Translations under genes and position numbers: made by a program
The notes under the pieces: generated by a model
Database searches by the model: none
What the model saw: only the letters and a program-made list of their open reading frames with translations
Told to the model about the DNA's origin: nothing
Origin: Treponema sp.
Lineage (GTDB): Bacteria; Spirochaetota; Spirochaetia; Treponematales; Breznakiellaceae
Direction: 5' to 3'
DNA: 23,374 nt
Assembly (NCBI GenBank): GCA_031290325.1
Contig: JAITNU010000144.1
Location: 1-23,374, forward strand
In this document: in pieces, positions 14,366 to 22,997 of the stretch
Numbering within the stretch: position 1 is the first letter of the stretch
Layout of the letters: every line of letters begins with the position of its first letter

Positions 14366-15511
14366 TTATAAATTTGATAAAAATAGCATAAACGCTTTTT
14401 TGTTTTCCTCTGGAGTTGAACAGGGCCGTCCCAGATCGTTACGGGCACCCTTGTGGATACACACTTCAATAAAGGTCGTGCCATCCTGTGCTTGTGAAAG
14501 GACAGAATGTAGTTGAGCTTTTGTGTGCACCGCATACACGTTCCGGTAACCGCAGGCCCGGGCTAGTGCGCACAGGTCTATCTGGAACGCGATAGTTGGC
14601 TGACCACCCACTGAATCATGGGCCCCGTTATTCAGTACAATATGCCGGTACTTACCAGGTTTCCGTACACCGATAGTCCCGAGTGCTCCGGTATGCATGA
14701 GGAGTGCGCCGTCACCATCAAGGCAGGTAACGGAACGCCGGGGATTTTGTAACGCAACTGCCAGGGCAATCTGGGAAGCATGTCCCATAGAACCAACGGT
14801 GAGAAAATCCTGTTCATGTCCCATACCGTGGGTTTCCCGGAGTTCGTACAATTCACGGGAAGCCATGCCGGTGGTAGAGAAAAAGACAGCATCCCTGTCA
14901 GATGAACAGATAATCTCCTCAATCGCTTCTTCTCTGCTCATTTCCAGTTCCATCCTATCATGATTGCCGGCGAGTTCCGTATTTTTTCTGAGTGTATAGG
15001 CAGCAAAGGTGTCTTTCCGTACCACAAATGCGAAAGGCGCGTTTTTTTCCGTACTATATGCGTAACCTTCGGTAATCTGCTTCTCCAGTTCAGCGGTACT
15101 ATCAGACATGATCACGAAGGGAATACCCATAGCCTCAAGGAGGGCGCAGGTTACTTTTCCCTGCTTCAGATGCTGCGGTTCATCGTGTACCCCCGGCTCT
15201 CCGCGCCAGCCGATAACCAGGAGCACCGGAATGCGGTAGACATCGGGGTCAGCCAGGGAAAGCAGGGGGTTTATCGCGTTGCCAATGCCGGAATTCTGCA
15301 TATACACCAGGGGAATTTTTCCTGTTGCAAGATGATACCCCGATGCGAGGGCAATCGCGGCGCCCTCATTTACCGCGATGATATGATTATGTTCCGGCGT
15401 ATGATCGGTAATATACGCACAGAAACTTTTCAGCAGTGAATCTGGAACACCAGTAAAAAAATCAGTACCCTGCTGAAGCAGTTTGGTATAAAAAAACTGA
15501 GGTTCAATCAT
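14366..15511 (-). CDS. aepY: Phosphonopyruvate decarboxylase
   Basis: This thiamine-diphosphate enzyme decarboxylates phosphonopyruvate to phosphonoacetaldehyde, the irreversible step that pulls PEP mutase forward. At 381 residues it is normal length. The N-terminal pyrimidine-binding domain has FFTGVPDSLLKSF (about 18-30), VNEGAAIALASGYHLATGK with the catalytic Glu, and YMQNSGIGNAINPL. WRGEPGVHDEPQH is a Ppd hallmark. The C-terminal domain has the Mg/TPP motif GDGALLMHTG through NNGAHDSVGGQPT, and ends with GARNDLGRP. The start ATG at 15511 has AGAGGAG upstream. It is the first gene of the operon, behind a strong promoter near 15640-15668 with a leader of roughly 120 nt. Confidence 0.95.
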   Translation of the reverse strand: MIEPQFFYTKLLQQGTDFFTGVPDSLLKSFCAYITDHTPEHNHIIAVNEGAAIALASGYHLATGKIPLVYMQNSGIGNAINPLLSLADPDVYRIPVLLVIGWRGEPGVHDEPQHLKQGKVTCALLEAMGIPFVIMSDSTAELEKQITEGYAYSTEKNAPFAFVVRKDTFAAYTLRKNTELAGNHDRMELEMSREEAIEEIICSSDRDAVFFSTTGMASRELYELRETHGMGHEQDFLTVGSMGHASQIALAVALQNPRRSVTCLDGDGALLMHTGALGTIGVRKPGKYRHIVLNNGAHDSVGGQPTIAFQIDLCALARACGYRNVYAVHTKAQLHSVLSQAQDGTTFIEVCIHKGARNDLGRPCSTPEENKKAFMLFLSNL

Positions 15512-15535
15512 CAGATTACTCCTCTCGCAATATTT

Positions 15536-15613
15536 TTATGGAACACCACCATGACGCACGTCAAAGGCACATTCAATCAAGGTCCGCCCGTTGATCGTGG
15601 CCGCCGCAGGCAA
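15536..15613 (-). other. Short open stretch in the phosphonate operon leader (25 codons, TTG start)
   Basis: Between the operon promoter and the decarboxylase gene, the minus strand can be read as LPAAATINGRTLIECAFDVR plus five more residues, ending at TAA. The only in-frame starts are TTG or CTG, with GAGG about 10 nt before the TTG. NGRTLIEC resembles the GTTFIEV segment near the C-terminus of the following decarboxylase. It may be a relic of a thiamine-enzyme C-terminus or a leader peptide. Confidence 0.3.
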
Positions 15614-15638
15614 GTCCAGTATACCTCAATATCAAATA

Positions 15639-15668
15639 ATGATACAAAAAACCAGTGCAAAATGTCAA
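15639..15668 (-). promoter_or_regulatory. aepY: Promoter of the phosphonate operon
   Basis: On the minus strand a perfect TTGACA (15668-15663) is followed after 18 nt by TATCAT (15644-15639), a 5-of-6 match to TATAAT. It faces the decarboxylase gene and is the only strong promoter-like sequence before it. Confidence 0.6.
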
Positions 15669-15742
15669 GTGATTTTCCCTTCAAAAGCCCATTTTTTCCC
15701 TTTTTTTGAAGGCTATGTGGTGTTCTCTGCGTCCAAAACCTG

Positions 15743-15769
15743 TTGACACACAATAGGCATCTGTATAAT
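15743..15769 (+). promoter_or_regulatory. Promoter of the CheA-like/adenylate cyclase operon
   Basis: TTGACA (15743-15748) and TATAAT (15764-15769) are both perfect hexamers. The 15-nt spacer is short; an alternative -10, TAATAT, gives 17 nt. It lies about 75-100 bp upstream of the kinase start and is divergent from the phosphonate operon promoter. Confidence 0.55.
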
Positions 15770-15840
15770 ATTATAAGGAATTACCAAAGCAAAACGACTA
15801 TTGATGTCTGAACAAGGTAAAATGAGGCTGGTTACTATCA

Positions 15841-18069
15841 ATGGCGATTAATAAAGAAAAATACATCAGCAAATTTATTGATGAGGGGCTGGAAAATATC
15901 GCTGAAGTTGAAAGCTTACTGTTTGAGGTAAAGGACGGAGGCTCTCTGGAAGATGACCTGGTAACCCTGCTGCGGGCCTTGCATACCCTCAAAGGTTCCG
16001 CCAGGATGCTCGAATTTACCCGGATAGAAGCCCTGGCCCATGCCCTGGAAAGTGTCTTTATCGCGGTTAAGGAACAGCGGATTACCTTTTCGGACAATGC
16101 CTTGCGTCTGAGCCTTGCTGCGCTGGATGTGCTCAAGGCCGGTCTGGGGGTAGTACAAAAATCAAAGCATGATACTATCGCCACTACGGCCTTTGAGCAG
16201 GAACTTGCCGCCCTTGCATCCAATGAGGATTTCATCATACCCACTATTGAACCTGGGGATGATACTGAAGCGCCGGCGCAGGAAGAGGCTCGTATCACAG
16301 AGACTGTTCGTGGCTCAGAATCTTCTGAGGTCCGGCATGAAGCGAAACGGGAAAAAATAGAAGATGCCAAATCAGAAAGCATCAGGATACCCCTCGAAAA
16401 GATCAACGACATTATCAGGAACATGGCCGCTCTGCAATCCCTGGAGATAAGCGCCAAGACGATTGCCCTGGACATGGAGAACCTGCGGGAAGCCTGTATG
16501 CAGTGCGCGAAGGGTTTCATAACCGAAGAGCAGATGAACGAGCCTCTGGTGCAGGAGTTCCGTACTCTGGAACACTTCATCGGAAAACTGGCCTCCAAAG
16601 TTAAAAACTATGCTGTTGATGTGGGGAACCATACGAAAGGCGCTTATAACAGTGTCATCTCCCTCAGAATGCTTCCCCTCTCCACCATCCTCGATGCGTA
16701 CCCCCGGTATGTATTCGAAATGGCCGCGGAACTGGGGAAAAAAGCGCGGCTCTACATCGAAGGAGATGAGCAGGAGATCGACAAAAATATCATTGAAACC
16801 CTTTCGGATATCTTTATTCACATCATACGCAACGGGATTGATCATGGCATTGAATCTCCTGAAGCGCGGCGGGAAGCAGGAAAAAACGAAACCGGACAGA
16901 TCAGCATCCGCTGTATCCGCGAAAGTGGTAACATGAAGATCATGATCAGCGATGATGGCCGGGGCATTGACATTGAAGGGATCAGGAAAAAAATAGTTGC
17001 CCTGGAATTCATCGAGTATGAGGCTGCGGCACAGCTCGCCAGGGAAGAAGTGATGAACTATATCTTCCGTAGCGGCTTCACCACAGCCTCCACGTTGACG
17101 AGTGTTTCCGGCCGGGGAGTTGGTATGGATGTGGTGCACGAGAGCATCGAACGCATCAAGGGAAGTATCCTGGTTGATAGTGTTGATGGCGGTGGAACCA
17201 CCTTCACCATTGTGGCGCCCCTCTCGATAGCCTCCCTCATCGGCTTTCCGATCATCTGCGGGAACCTGCAATTTATTATTCCTGCAAACTTTGTAGATAC
17301 CATACTGCTGATTAATCGGGAAGACATCATCACCATCGTCGATCATCCGGGGCTCAAATTTAATAACCACATCGTCAAGCTCTACTACCTTAACCAGATA
17401 CTGCGGATTCAATCTGCGGAACAGCCGGAGAAAGGCGCCCCCATCTTTGTGGTCATGGTTCAAGCCTATGATGAAACCATAGCCCTGGCCATTGACAGCA
17501 TCAGTACCATGCGTCAGGTTATTCTCAAATCTATGCCTGAGTGTATGGAACGGATGTCGATTTTTTCTGGAGTGGTACTCAGCGAAGAATACGATATGGT
17601 ACCGGCCCTCCACGTACCGACTCTCATTAAGATGGCGAAACGTACTAAATCCATTGACATGAAAAGACGTCACATTGAATATGAAAAAACCCAGAAGACC
17701 ATTCTGATTGTTGATGATTCTCTTCCCACCAGGGAAATTGAACGGGACATCCTCCAGGCAGAAGGCTATACCGTGGATACTGCTGGTGACGGTGCTGAAG
17801 CGCTTGTGGCGGCGAAGAATATGCATTATGATTTAATTTGTACAGATATCAATATGCCCCAAATGGACGGCTTTATGCTTACAGAAAACATACGGAAAAA
17901 CCAGGAACTCGCCGAGTTGCCAATTATCATCATTTCATCAAAATCCAGTGAGGAAGATCAGAAACGGGCGGTGATGCTCGGAGCCAACCGGTATATTCTT
18001 AAAAATTCCTTCAATAACCACAACCTGATTACTGCTGTGCGGGATCTTATCGGAGCAGCTCATGAGTAA
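15841..18069 (+). CDS. CheA-type hybrid histidine kinase (Hpt-kinase-CheW-receiver)
   Basis: A 742-residue soluble kinase. An Hpt domain (about 1-110) carries the phospho-acceptor His48 in LHTLKGSARML. A variable acidic linker (about 125-180) replaces the CheY-binding P2 domain, which is absent. Dimerisation helices follow (about 180-270). The ATPase core (about 270-455) has LRMLPLSTI, the N-box in IIRNGIDHGIESPEARRE, ISDDGRGID and GRGVGMDVV. A CheW-like domain (about 460-600) and a C-terminal receiver (from about 619: TILIVDDS, acceptor Asp669 in CTDINMPQMDG, Lys in YILKNS) complete it. This WspE/ChpA-like architecture differs from classical CheA. No membrane segment is present, so input should come through a CheW/MCP array encoded elsewhere. 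It overlaps the next gene by 8 nt. The start ATG has only a distant GAGG. Confidence 0.93.
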   Translation: MAINKEKYISKFIDEGLENIAEVESLLFEVKDGGSLEDDLVTLLRALHTLKGSARMLEFTRIEALAHALESVFIAVKEQRITFSDNALRLSLAALDVLKAGLGVVQKSKHDTIATTAFEQELAALASNEDFIIPTIEPGDDTEAPAQEEARITETVRGSESSEVRHEAKREKIEDAKSESIRIPLEKINDIIRNMAALQSLEISAKTIALDMENLREACMQCAKGFITEEQMNEPLVQEFRTLEHFIGKLASKVKNYAVDVGNHTKGAYNSVISLRMLPLSTILDAYPRYVFEMAAELGKKARLYIEGDEQEIDKNIIETLSDIFIHIIRNGIDHGIESPEARREAGKNETGQISIRCIRESGNMKIMISDDGRGIDIEGIRKKIVALEFIEYEAAAQLAREEVMNYIFRSGFTTASTLTSVSGRGVGMDVVHESIERIKGSILVDSVDGGGTTFTIVAPLSIASLIGFPIICGNLQFIIPANFVDTILLINREDIITIVDHPGLKFNNHIVKLYYLNQILRIQSAEQPEKGAPIFVVMVQAYDETIALAIDSISTMRQVILKSMPECMERMSIFSGVVLSEEYDMVPALHVPTLIKMAKRTKSIDMKRRHIEYEKTQKTILIVDDSLPTREIERDILQAEGYTVDTAGDGAEALVAAKNMHYDLICTDINMPQMDGFMLTENIRKNQELAELPIIIISSKSSEEDQKRAVMLGANRYILKNSFNNHNLITAVRDLIGAAHE

Positions 18070-19927
18070 AAAACGAATTCTGCTCTTTGAAGATTCCGAT
18101 ATGTTCGCGGATATCCTCCTGGAATTCCTGCATGAAGCAGGATATACCACCAGGCGGGCGATCAACGGTTTTGAGGGAATCAAGGAGGTGTATCAATTCC
18201 TTCCCCATCTTATCATCACCGATGTGGAGATGCCCCTTTTTAAAGGGTATCAGGCGACCAGGCTTTTGAAATCCCGCAAGCATACCCGGAACATTCCCAT
18301 CATCATGTTTACCGCTCTGGGGGAAACCAAGGATCGTTTCTGGGGCGGCCAGGCCGGGGCGGATTGCTACATCGAAAAGTCACCAGACAATTTCGATGAA
18401 CTCAACCATTACCTTGAGGCCCTGCTCGCAGAATCCCGGGACATTGATTACGCGGCAATAGAGAAAGAAGGAAAGCGTATCAATGACAACGCGCTTATCG
18501 AGATGGTCAATAATCTGCTGGATAACAAACTCTTTCAAATGACGATCATCGGTATGCTGGCTGAACTGTCAAGCAAACTTGCGTGCCTGGAAGATATTGT
18601 GCAGGGAGTTTTTGAATTATTAGCCTATATATGCGAAACCGAAATCCTGTCGATCATGATTAAGAGCAGCGGCAACGTACTCTTTGTCTATACGATGAAT
18701 CAGGCCGGGTACACCGCCGCTATTGCCAATGACTTTACCGCCATTACTATCGCGGATTTCTTCACCCTCTTCCCGGATTTTACGATTCTTGCAAAGCATA
18801 CCAAAGATTTTGCCCCTCCAGGAGACAAAGCAAAGAGAATCGAATCCTACCAGGTCATTCCTCTCTCCATAGCAGGAGAACAATTCGCCACAGTACACAT
18901 CGCCAATTCGATTAAAGAATATTTCTCTCCCTTTATTCTTGAAAACCTCAACATCTTTCTTGCCGCAACGGCGCCTATTGTCGCAAACGCCCTTTCCCTT
19001 AAACAGATGGAGGAACTCCAGAGCAAAACCCGTATTGCCTTTGCCCGTTACGTGCCTATCGACGTGATGGATGAGATCATTAACAAATCATCCGCTTCGG
19101 TGAATCAGAGTGAAACCCGTAATGTGGCGGTACTCTTTGTGGACATCAGAAATTTTACCAAAATAACGGAGAACAGTAATGCCCATGGGGTAGTGAGTTT
19201 TTTAAACGATTACTTTTCCCTCATGGGCAATGAAATCATCGCCGAAGGCGGGTATATTGATAAGTTCATTGGGGACGAGATTATGGCTGTCTTCGGCGCA
19301 CCTAAGACGCTGCCCAACGCGCCGGTCTGCGCCATCCGTGGTGCCCTCAAAATGATTACCGTCCTGACACAGGTGAATACGTCGAGTATTACCCTCCCCG
19401 AATCCGGTTTTGTCGTGGGGATCGGCATCAACTACGGGCCTTGTATCGTGGGGAATATCGGCTTCTATGATAAACAGGACTATACCGCCATTGGGGATAC
19501 CGTGAACCTCGCCTCCCGGCTGGAAGGGGTTACTAAATACTACTGTCATCCGATTATCGTGTCGGAAAATATGTACGAGGCGGCCAAGGGTATGTTCCTG
19601 TTCAGAAAGGTTGACAGTGTCCGGGTCAAAGGGAAAAATCAGCCTGTGGGATTGTACGCGGTGTATGCCGCCTACCGAGAGGATATAAAGGATGATAGGG
19701 TTCCAGCGTCACTGCTGCTCAACCGGGAACTCCTGGATCAGTACAACAAAGGGCTTAAGCTCTACTATATGCGGGAATGGGAAACCGCAGGGCAGTATTT
19801 CTCCAACGCCCTGAAGCTTAATCCCCAGGATTACCTTTCTGCCCTGTACCTTGAACGGGTAGTCGGATACCTCAAAAAACCGCCTCCTGAGAACTGGGAC
19901 ATCACCACGACCCTTACGGAGAAATAG
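18062..19927 (+). CDS. Response regulator-adenylate cyclase (REC-GAF-like-class III cyclase)
   Basis: A 621-residue protein. The receiver domain (about 1-125) has RILLFEDSD, the acceptor Asp54 in IITDVEMP and Lys in YIEKSP. The middle region (about 135-330) looks like a GAF-type sensor with flanking helices. A class III cyclase domain (about 355-535) has metal-binding Asp residues in LFVDIRNFT (Asp361) and IGDEIMAVFG. Adenine-selecting Lys in GGYIDKFIGD and Thr in DYTAIGDTVNLASRLE, and the Asn/Arg pair in NLASR, all fit an active adenylate cyclase. A TPR-like tail (about 565-600) follows. It is translationally coupled to the hybrid kinase (overlap ATGAGTAA, GGAG 6 nt upstream), so phosphotransfer from that kinase to Asp54 and a cAMP output are expected. 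Confidence 0.93.
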   Translation: MSKKRILLFEDSDMFADILLEFLHEAGYTTRRAINGFEGIKEVYQFLPHLIITDVEMPLFKGYQATRLLKSRKHTRNIPIIMFTALGETKDRFWGGQAGADCYIEKSPDNFDELNHYLEALLAESRDIDYAAIEKEGKRINDNALIEMVNNLLDNKLFQMTIIGMLAELSSKLACLEDIVQGVFELLAYICETEILSIMIKSSGNVLFVYTMNQAGYTAAIANDFTAITIADFFTLFPDFTILAKHTKDFAPPGDKAKRIESYQVIPLSIAGEQFATVHIANSIKEYFSPFILENLNIFLAATAPIVANALSLKQMEELQSKTRIAFARYVPIDVMDEIINKSSASVNQSETRNVAVLFVDIRNFTKITENSNAHGVVSFLNDYFSLMGNEIIAEGGYIDKFIGDEIMAVFGAPKTLPNAPVCAIRGALKMITVLTQVNTSSITLPESGFVVGIGINYGPCIVGNIGFYDKQDYTAIGDTVNLASRLEGVTKYYCHPIIVSENMYEAAKGMFLFRKVDSVRVKGKNQPVGLYAVYAAYREDIKDDRVPASLLLNRELLDQYNKGLKLYYMREWETAGQYFSNALKLNPQDYLSALYLERVVGYLKKPPPENWDITTTLTEK

Positions 19928-19934
19928 GTCACGT

Positions 19935-21164
19935 TCAAAAGCTCATGCCCACGTTGAAGGAGGTCTGTATATATCTCGCGGCAAGGTTATAGGCTATCCC
20001 CAGGCCCAAAGCCGGGATTGCCAGCTTGCTCAAGTAAAACGAGAGGGTTCCCCCAACACCGTGATCAAACGCAGCTCCTAAGAGGGGGCCGTGGGAATAG
20101 ACCAGTTGATAAGAGGCAAGCACCGAAAGGGCGCCAAAGGATAGGGTAAAGAGGTGCTTTTCGATTCCAAGAGCAGCTCCGGCATAATGCTGGGCTGAAA
20201 AGGAAGTGGGCAGTATCGTAACCTGCGCCGCTGCCGGACCGGTTTCAAAGAGCGGTGGAACCTTCGGGCTATACACCAGGCCGGTACGCAGATTGAGCCT
20301 GAACCCCGGTATGAGGGATTTTTCGTAGATCCCGGTAAACTTCAGGGTATGAAAAGAAGGGGACGCGATGCCCGCTGCGAAACTGTACTCCAGGGATGCG
20401 CTTTCCTGAGAAAGCAGATACCCGTCCCAGTGACTCTTCCGCACCTTAATGTTTGTACCGATACCCACTAAACTGGCCCCTGATTCGGGGGCTGCCAGAG
20501 GAGCTTCGTTATCCTGGAGCATCATCCCCTGATACGAAACATGCAGGGAAGCGGTGAAGATTTCTCGAAAAGGGTACGTTATGCCTAAAGAGGCGCTTAT
20601 AGAATCAAGGCCGAATCGCCGTATGTCATGGTTCGATTGATCCGTATCATGCCGCTCCTCCCGGGAAAAAAACGCAGTGGTCTGCCATCCGGGAAACCGC
20701 TCCCCCTGGGGTGTATGCATATAACCGCCGCCGGCCATCCAGCCGATGGTACGGTACATACCTCCGACAAAAAACTTGTCGTTTAAGCCCAGGGCATTGG
20801 TATCGATAAAGAAGCCCCCTGCGCTCATGCCCTCTGAACCGATCCACACCACGGGAAGCGGTAACAGGGACCATTTTTCCCGGACCGCTATGGTGAGGAT
20901 CATACCGTCTCCCTCAAGGGCCGCTTCAAGCCCTGCCCTAAGGGGTTCCAGGATACCCATGTTCATAATCACCGCATGGACTTCATTCAGATCAAGCTGA
21001 TCCGCTTCCTGGCCCAGAAATTTCTGCAATGCCTTTTCCACCACCCCCAGCTTGGTCCTTTTAAGCCCGGAAATGGCAATACCCGTAATCAGCTCCCCCG
21101 CCTGGAGCGGGAGGGAGCCGATAAGGGCGACCAAGCAGCACAGGAGGGCCCCCCGGAAGGTCAC
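19935..21164 (-). CDS. Omp85-type outer membrane protein with one POTRA domain
   Basis: A 409-residue protein with a signal peptide (LLCCLVALIGSLPLQAG, cleavage near residue 22). A single POTRA-like domain follows (about 23-95): LITGIAISGLKRTKLGVVEK, a LNEVHAVIMNMGILEPLRA helix and LTIAVREKWSLLPLP. The remaining ~310 residues alternate in beta-strand fashion and end FNVGMSF, the aromatic outer-membrane C-terminus. This fits a small BamA/TamA/FhaC-like barrel, though the exact branch is unclear. Its GTG start overlaps the ilvE TGA as GTGA, so it is probably translated by coupling. Its stop lies only 7 bp from the convergent adenylate cyclase stop and no terminator is visible between them. Confidence 0.82.
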   Translation of the reverse strand: MTFRGALLCCLVALIGSLPLQAGELITGIAISGLKRTKLGVVEKALQKFLGQEADQLDLNEVHAVIMNMGILEPLRAGLEAALEGDGMILTIAVREKWSLLPLPVVWIGSEGMSAGGFFIDTNALGLNDKFFVGGMYRTIGWMAGGGYMHTPQGERFPGWQTTAFFSREERHDTDQSNHDIRRFGLDSISASLGITYPFREIFTASLHVSYQGMMLQDNEAPLAAPESGASLVGIGTNIKVRKSHWDGYLLSQESASLEYSFAAGIASPSFHTLKFTGIYEKSLIPGFRLNLRTGLVYSPKVPPLFETGPAAAQVTILPTSFSAQHYAGAALGIEKHLFTLSFGALSVLASYQLVYSHGPLLGAAFDHGVGGTLSFYLSKLAIPALGLGIAYNLAARYIQTSFNVGMSF

Positions 21165-22246
21165 AGAACTTTCACCATCCAGCCCTTAGTGTCCGGGATG
21201 GTTCCATACTGTATTCCCTTGAGGGTATCCCGCAGCCCGGCGCTGAGGTCCCCGGTTTTTCCGTGGTTAAAGATCACCTTGTTACCCTGATAGGTTAAGG
21301 AGCTGATAGGTGTCACACCGGCGGCGGTCCCACTGACAAAACATTCTTTTCCTTCGGCAAAAACCTCGTCAATGGATATCGTGCGTTCTGAGACCGTAAC
21401 GTTCTGGTCCCGGGACAGTTCGATGATACTGGCACGGGTGATGCCTGGCAGTATGGTATCCCCTAAGGCGGGGGTTACCAGTTCCCCGGATTTCAAGAGA
21501 AAGAACACGTTGCAAGAGGAACCTTCTTCGACATATTTCCGTTCCACCGCATCCAGGTAGATACATTCCATGAAACCCGCCTCATTAGCCTCGTGCTTGG
21601 CCAGGGCGGAAATCACGTAATTGGAGGCTGCCTTGATCCACCCCGTGCCCTTGGGGGTCGCCCGGATCCGCTCGGTAATGACCGCATCGGAGCTGCCTCC
21701 GGAAAAATAGGCGCTCACCGGCGTGGTAACCACCAGAACCCAAGGCTCATGGGCTATGGCAACCCCGATTCCCCCTTCAGTATACGTAAAGGGCCGTATA
21801 TAGACCGAATCGGCGCTGATAAAAGAATCCTTCTCCCAGTCCCGGTTATACTGAGGACAGAACCCGAGGGCGGCGTTCCGTTTCACCGTTTCCACACAGG
21901 CGGTAACGAAGAGATCCGCTGGGAAGGGGGGCATCATCAGTCCTTCCATGGACCGCGCAAAGCGCAGTGCATTCCGGTCAGGCCGGAATATCGCCAGCCC
22001 CCCATCCCGCTGGGGCAGGGCCTTAAGGCCTTCAAAACAGGAAAGGCCGTACTGGGTCGTATAGGACACCAGGGGCATATCATCGTAAAAATTGCGGGAA
22101 GTCTTCAGGGCATCCCGCTCCTCTGCTCCCAGGGCGGCCTCTTCCTCCGGGGTCTTGTGGGGCTTTTCAAGGTACCCCCCCTTCCATCCTTGGGGTCCGC
22201 CCTTAGCCCGGTACACCACGGGATAACTATTCAAAGAAAATGCCAT
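21161..22246 (-). CDS. ilvE: Branched-chain amino acid aminotransferase
   Basis: A 361-residue fold-type IV PLP aminotransferase that interconverts Val, Leu and Ile with their 2-keto acids using 2-oxoglutarate/glutamate, in the cytoplasm. Family marks include YGLSCFEGLKA (about 66-76), FRPDRNALRFARS, SVYIRPFTY, the Schiff-base Lys in TGWIKAASNYV, ERKYVEEGSSCNVFF and LPGITRASIIEL. The length and N-terminal extension resemble the longer BCAT group (eukaryotic/IlvE2 type) rather than the ~309-residue E. coli IlvE. A strong ribosome binding site AGGAGAAG precedes the ATG at 22246. It overlaps the Omp85-type gene by 4 nt; the pairing has no obvious biochemical logic. Confidence 0.95.
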   Translation of the reverse strand: MAFSLNSYPVVYRAKGGPQGWKGGYLEKPHKTPEEEAALGAEERDALKTSRNFYDDMPLVSYTTQYGLSCFEGLKALPQRDGGLAIFRPDRNALRFARSMEGLMMPPFPADLFVTACVETVKRNAALGFCPQYNRDWEKDSFISADSVYIRPFTYTEGGIGVAIAHEPWVLVVTTPVSAYFSGGSSDAVITERIRATPKGTGWIKAASNYVISALAKHEANEAGFMECIYLDAVERKYVEEGSSCNVFFLLKSGELVTPALGDTILPGITRASIIELSRDQNVTVSERTISIDEVFAEGKECFVSGTAAGVTPISSLTYQGNKVIFNHGKTGDLSAGLRDTLKGIQYGTIPDTKGWMVKVL

Positions 22247-22519
22247 AATCTTCTCCTCCAGGGTATTGTAGCGTGTTGGGAACGGAATAACAAGGTTGAG
22301 TACTGCGGAGTTCTAAATTAGAACCAGGAACGGATGGATTGGACCCATTGTTTTAAGGCTTTTTTCAATGAAAAATCCCCGTCGCAGAGCAGCGGAGGTA
22401 TTCCCCGGCGGGAAGGCGTTGGTTCCTGCCGCCAGTGTGATTACGCCGCCATTTGGCGCGCCTTCTCCACGAGGAATTAGAAATGGAAGAACGCCGTCAA
22501 ACAACGACACTCCTCACTC
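22247..22519. other. Intergenic stretch with palindromes, no supported gene
   Basis: It contains a perfect 15-bp palindrome, GTTCTAA-A-TTAGAAC (22310-22324), 64 bp upstream of the ilvE start and possibly an operator. It also contains an AT hairpin TTTTTC-AAT-GAAAAA near 22363-22377. CGAGGAATTAG (near 22471) is almost the reverse complement of CTAATTCTTCG (near 22520), which overlaps the aspartic protease stop codon. A 65-codon minus-strand frame at 22313-22510 has no ribosome binding site or recognisable product. The region may be part of a dispersed non-coding repeat. Confidence 0.45.
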
Positions 22520-22939
22520 CTAATTCTTCGTTGTCTTCGCCAGATACAAGCGCCGGTCCCCGTGGACACCCACGAGGCGCTTGTTTACCGGGTCTACCAT
22601 CAAGTCCATGCCCTCAAGGGGCAGCGCCCCCAAAAGGATCTCAGTCGCGCCGGGGATGACCACAGCGTTGCAATTGGCCCAGCGGTCTTTCCAACAGACT
22701 TTCACCGTCTCGGTAAGGCCATATTCATCAATGTTGCCGTCGGCGAGGGTAGTGTCCACCATGTCTACGATAGCAAGCCCCAACTGCTCCCTGACATCTT
22801 CGTTAATGATGAGGGTCCATGCACCGGTGTCGGGCATGGCTTCCATCGTCGCAGTGCGGACTTCCTTTAGCAGTCCTGCCTGCACCCGCACTTCGTCACG
22901 GTCGTTCGTCACGGTAATTTCTTCCATAAAGCACCCCAT
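22520..22939 (-). CDS. Retropepsin-like aspartic protease (clan AA), copy 2
   Basis: A 139-residue protein homologous to the gene at 2078-2491. The catalytic motif is in AMPDTGAWTLIINEDV (Asp-Thr-Gly), and the late core LLGALPLEGMDLMV matches copy 1 position for position. The two proteins are clearly diverged, so this is not a recent duplication. ATG at 22939 (MGCFMEEITVTND) is chosen because AAGGAGG lies 7 nt upstream; an in-frame TTG at 22987 is unsupported. The gene appears intact. As at the other locus, it lies directly downstream of a damaged nuclease-fold gene, here separated by about 170 bp that include a 13-bp perfect hairpin. Confidence 0.8.
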   Translation of the reverse strand: MGCFMEEITVTNDRDEVRVQAGLLKEVRTATMEAMPDTGAWTLIINEDVREQLGLAIVDMVDTTLADGNIDEYGLTETVKVCWKDRWANCNAVVIPGATEILLGALPLEGMDLMVDPVNKRLVGVHGDRRLYLAKTTKN

Positions 22940-22997
22940 ACTGTCCTCCTTAACCCCCATGCTACCCCTCTTCCCGGCCCCTGTCAAACGCCCCCAA

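Noticed and set aside
16372..17826. Minus-strand reading frame of 484 codons
   Set aside because: It is fully antisense to the CheA-type kinase, whose domains and catalytic motifs are unambiguous.
22313..22510. 65-codon minus-strand frame between ilvE and the protease gene
   Set aside because: It has no ribosome binding site and no recognisable product, and it overlaps palindromic sequence, so it is better described as intergenic or repeat DNA.
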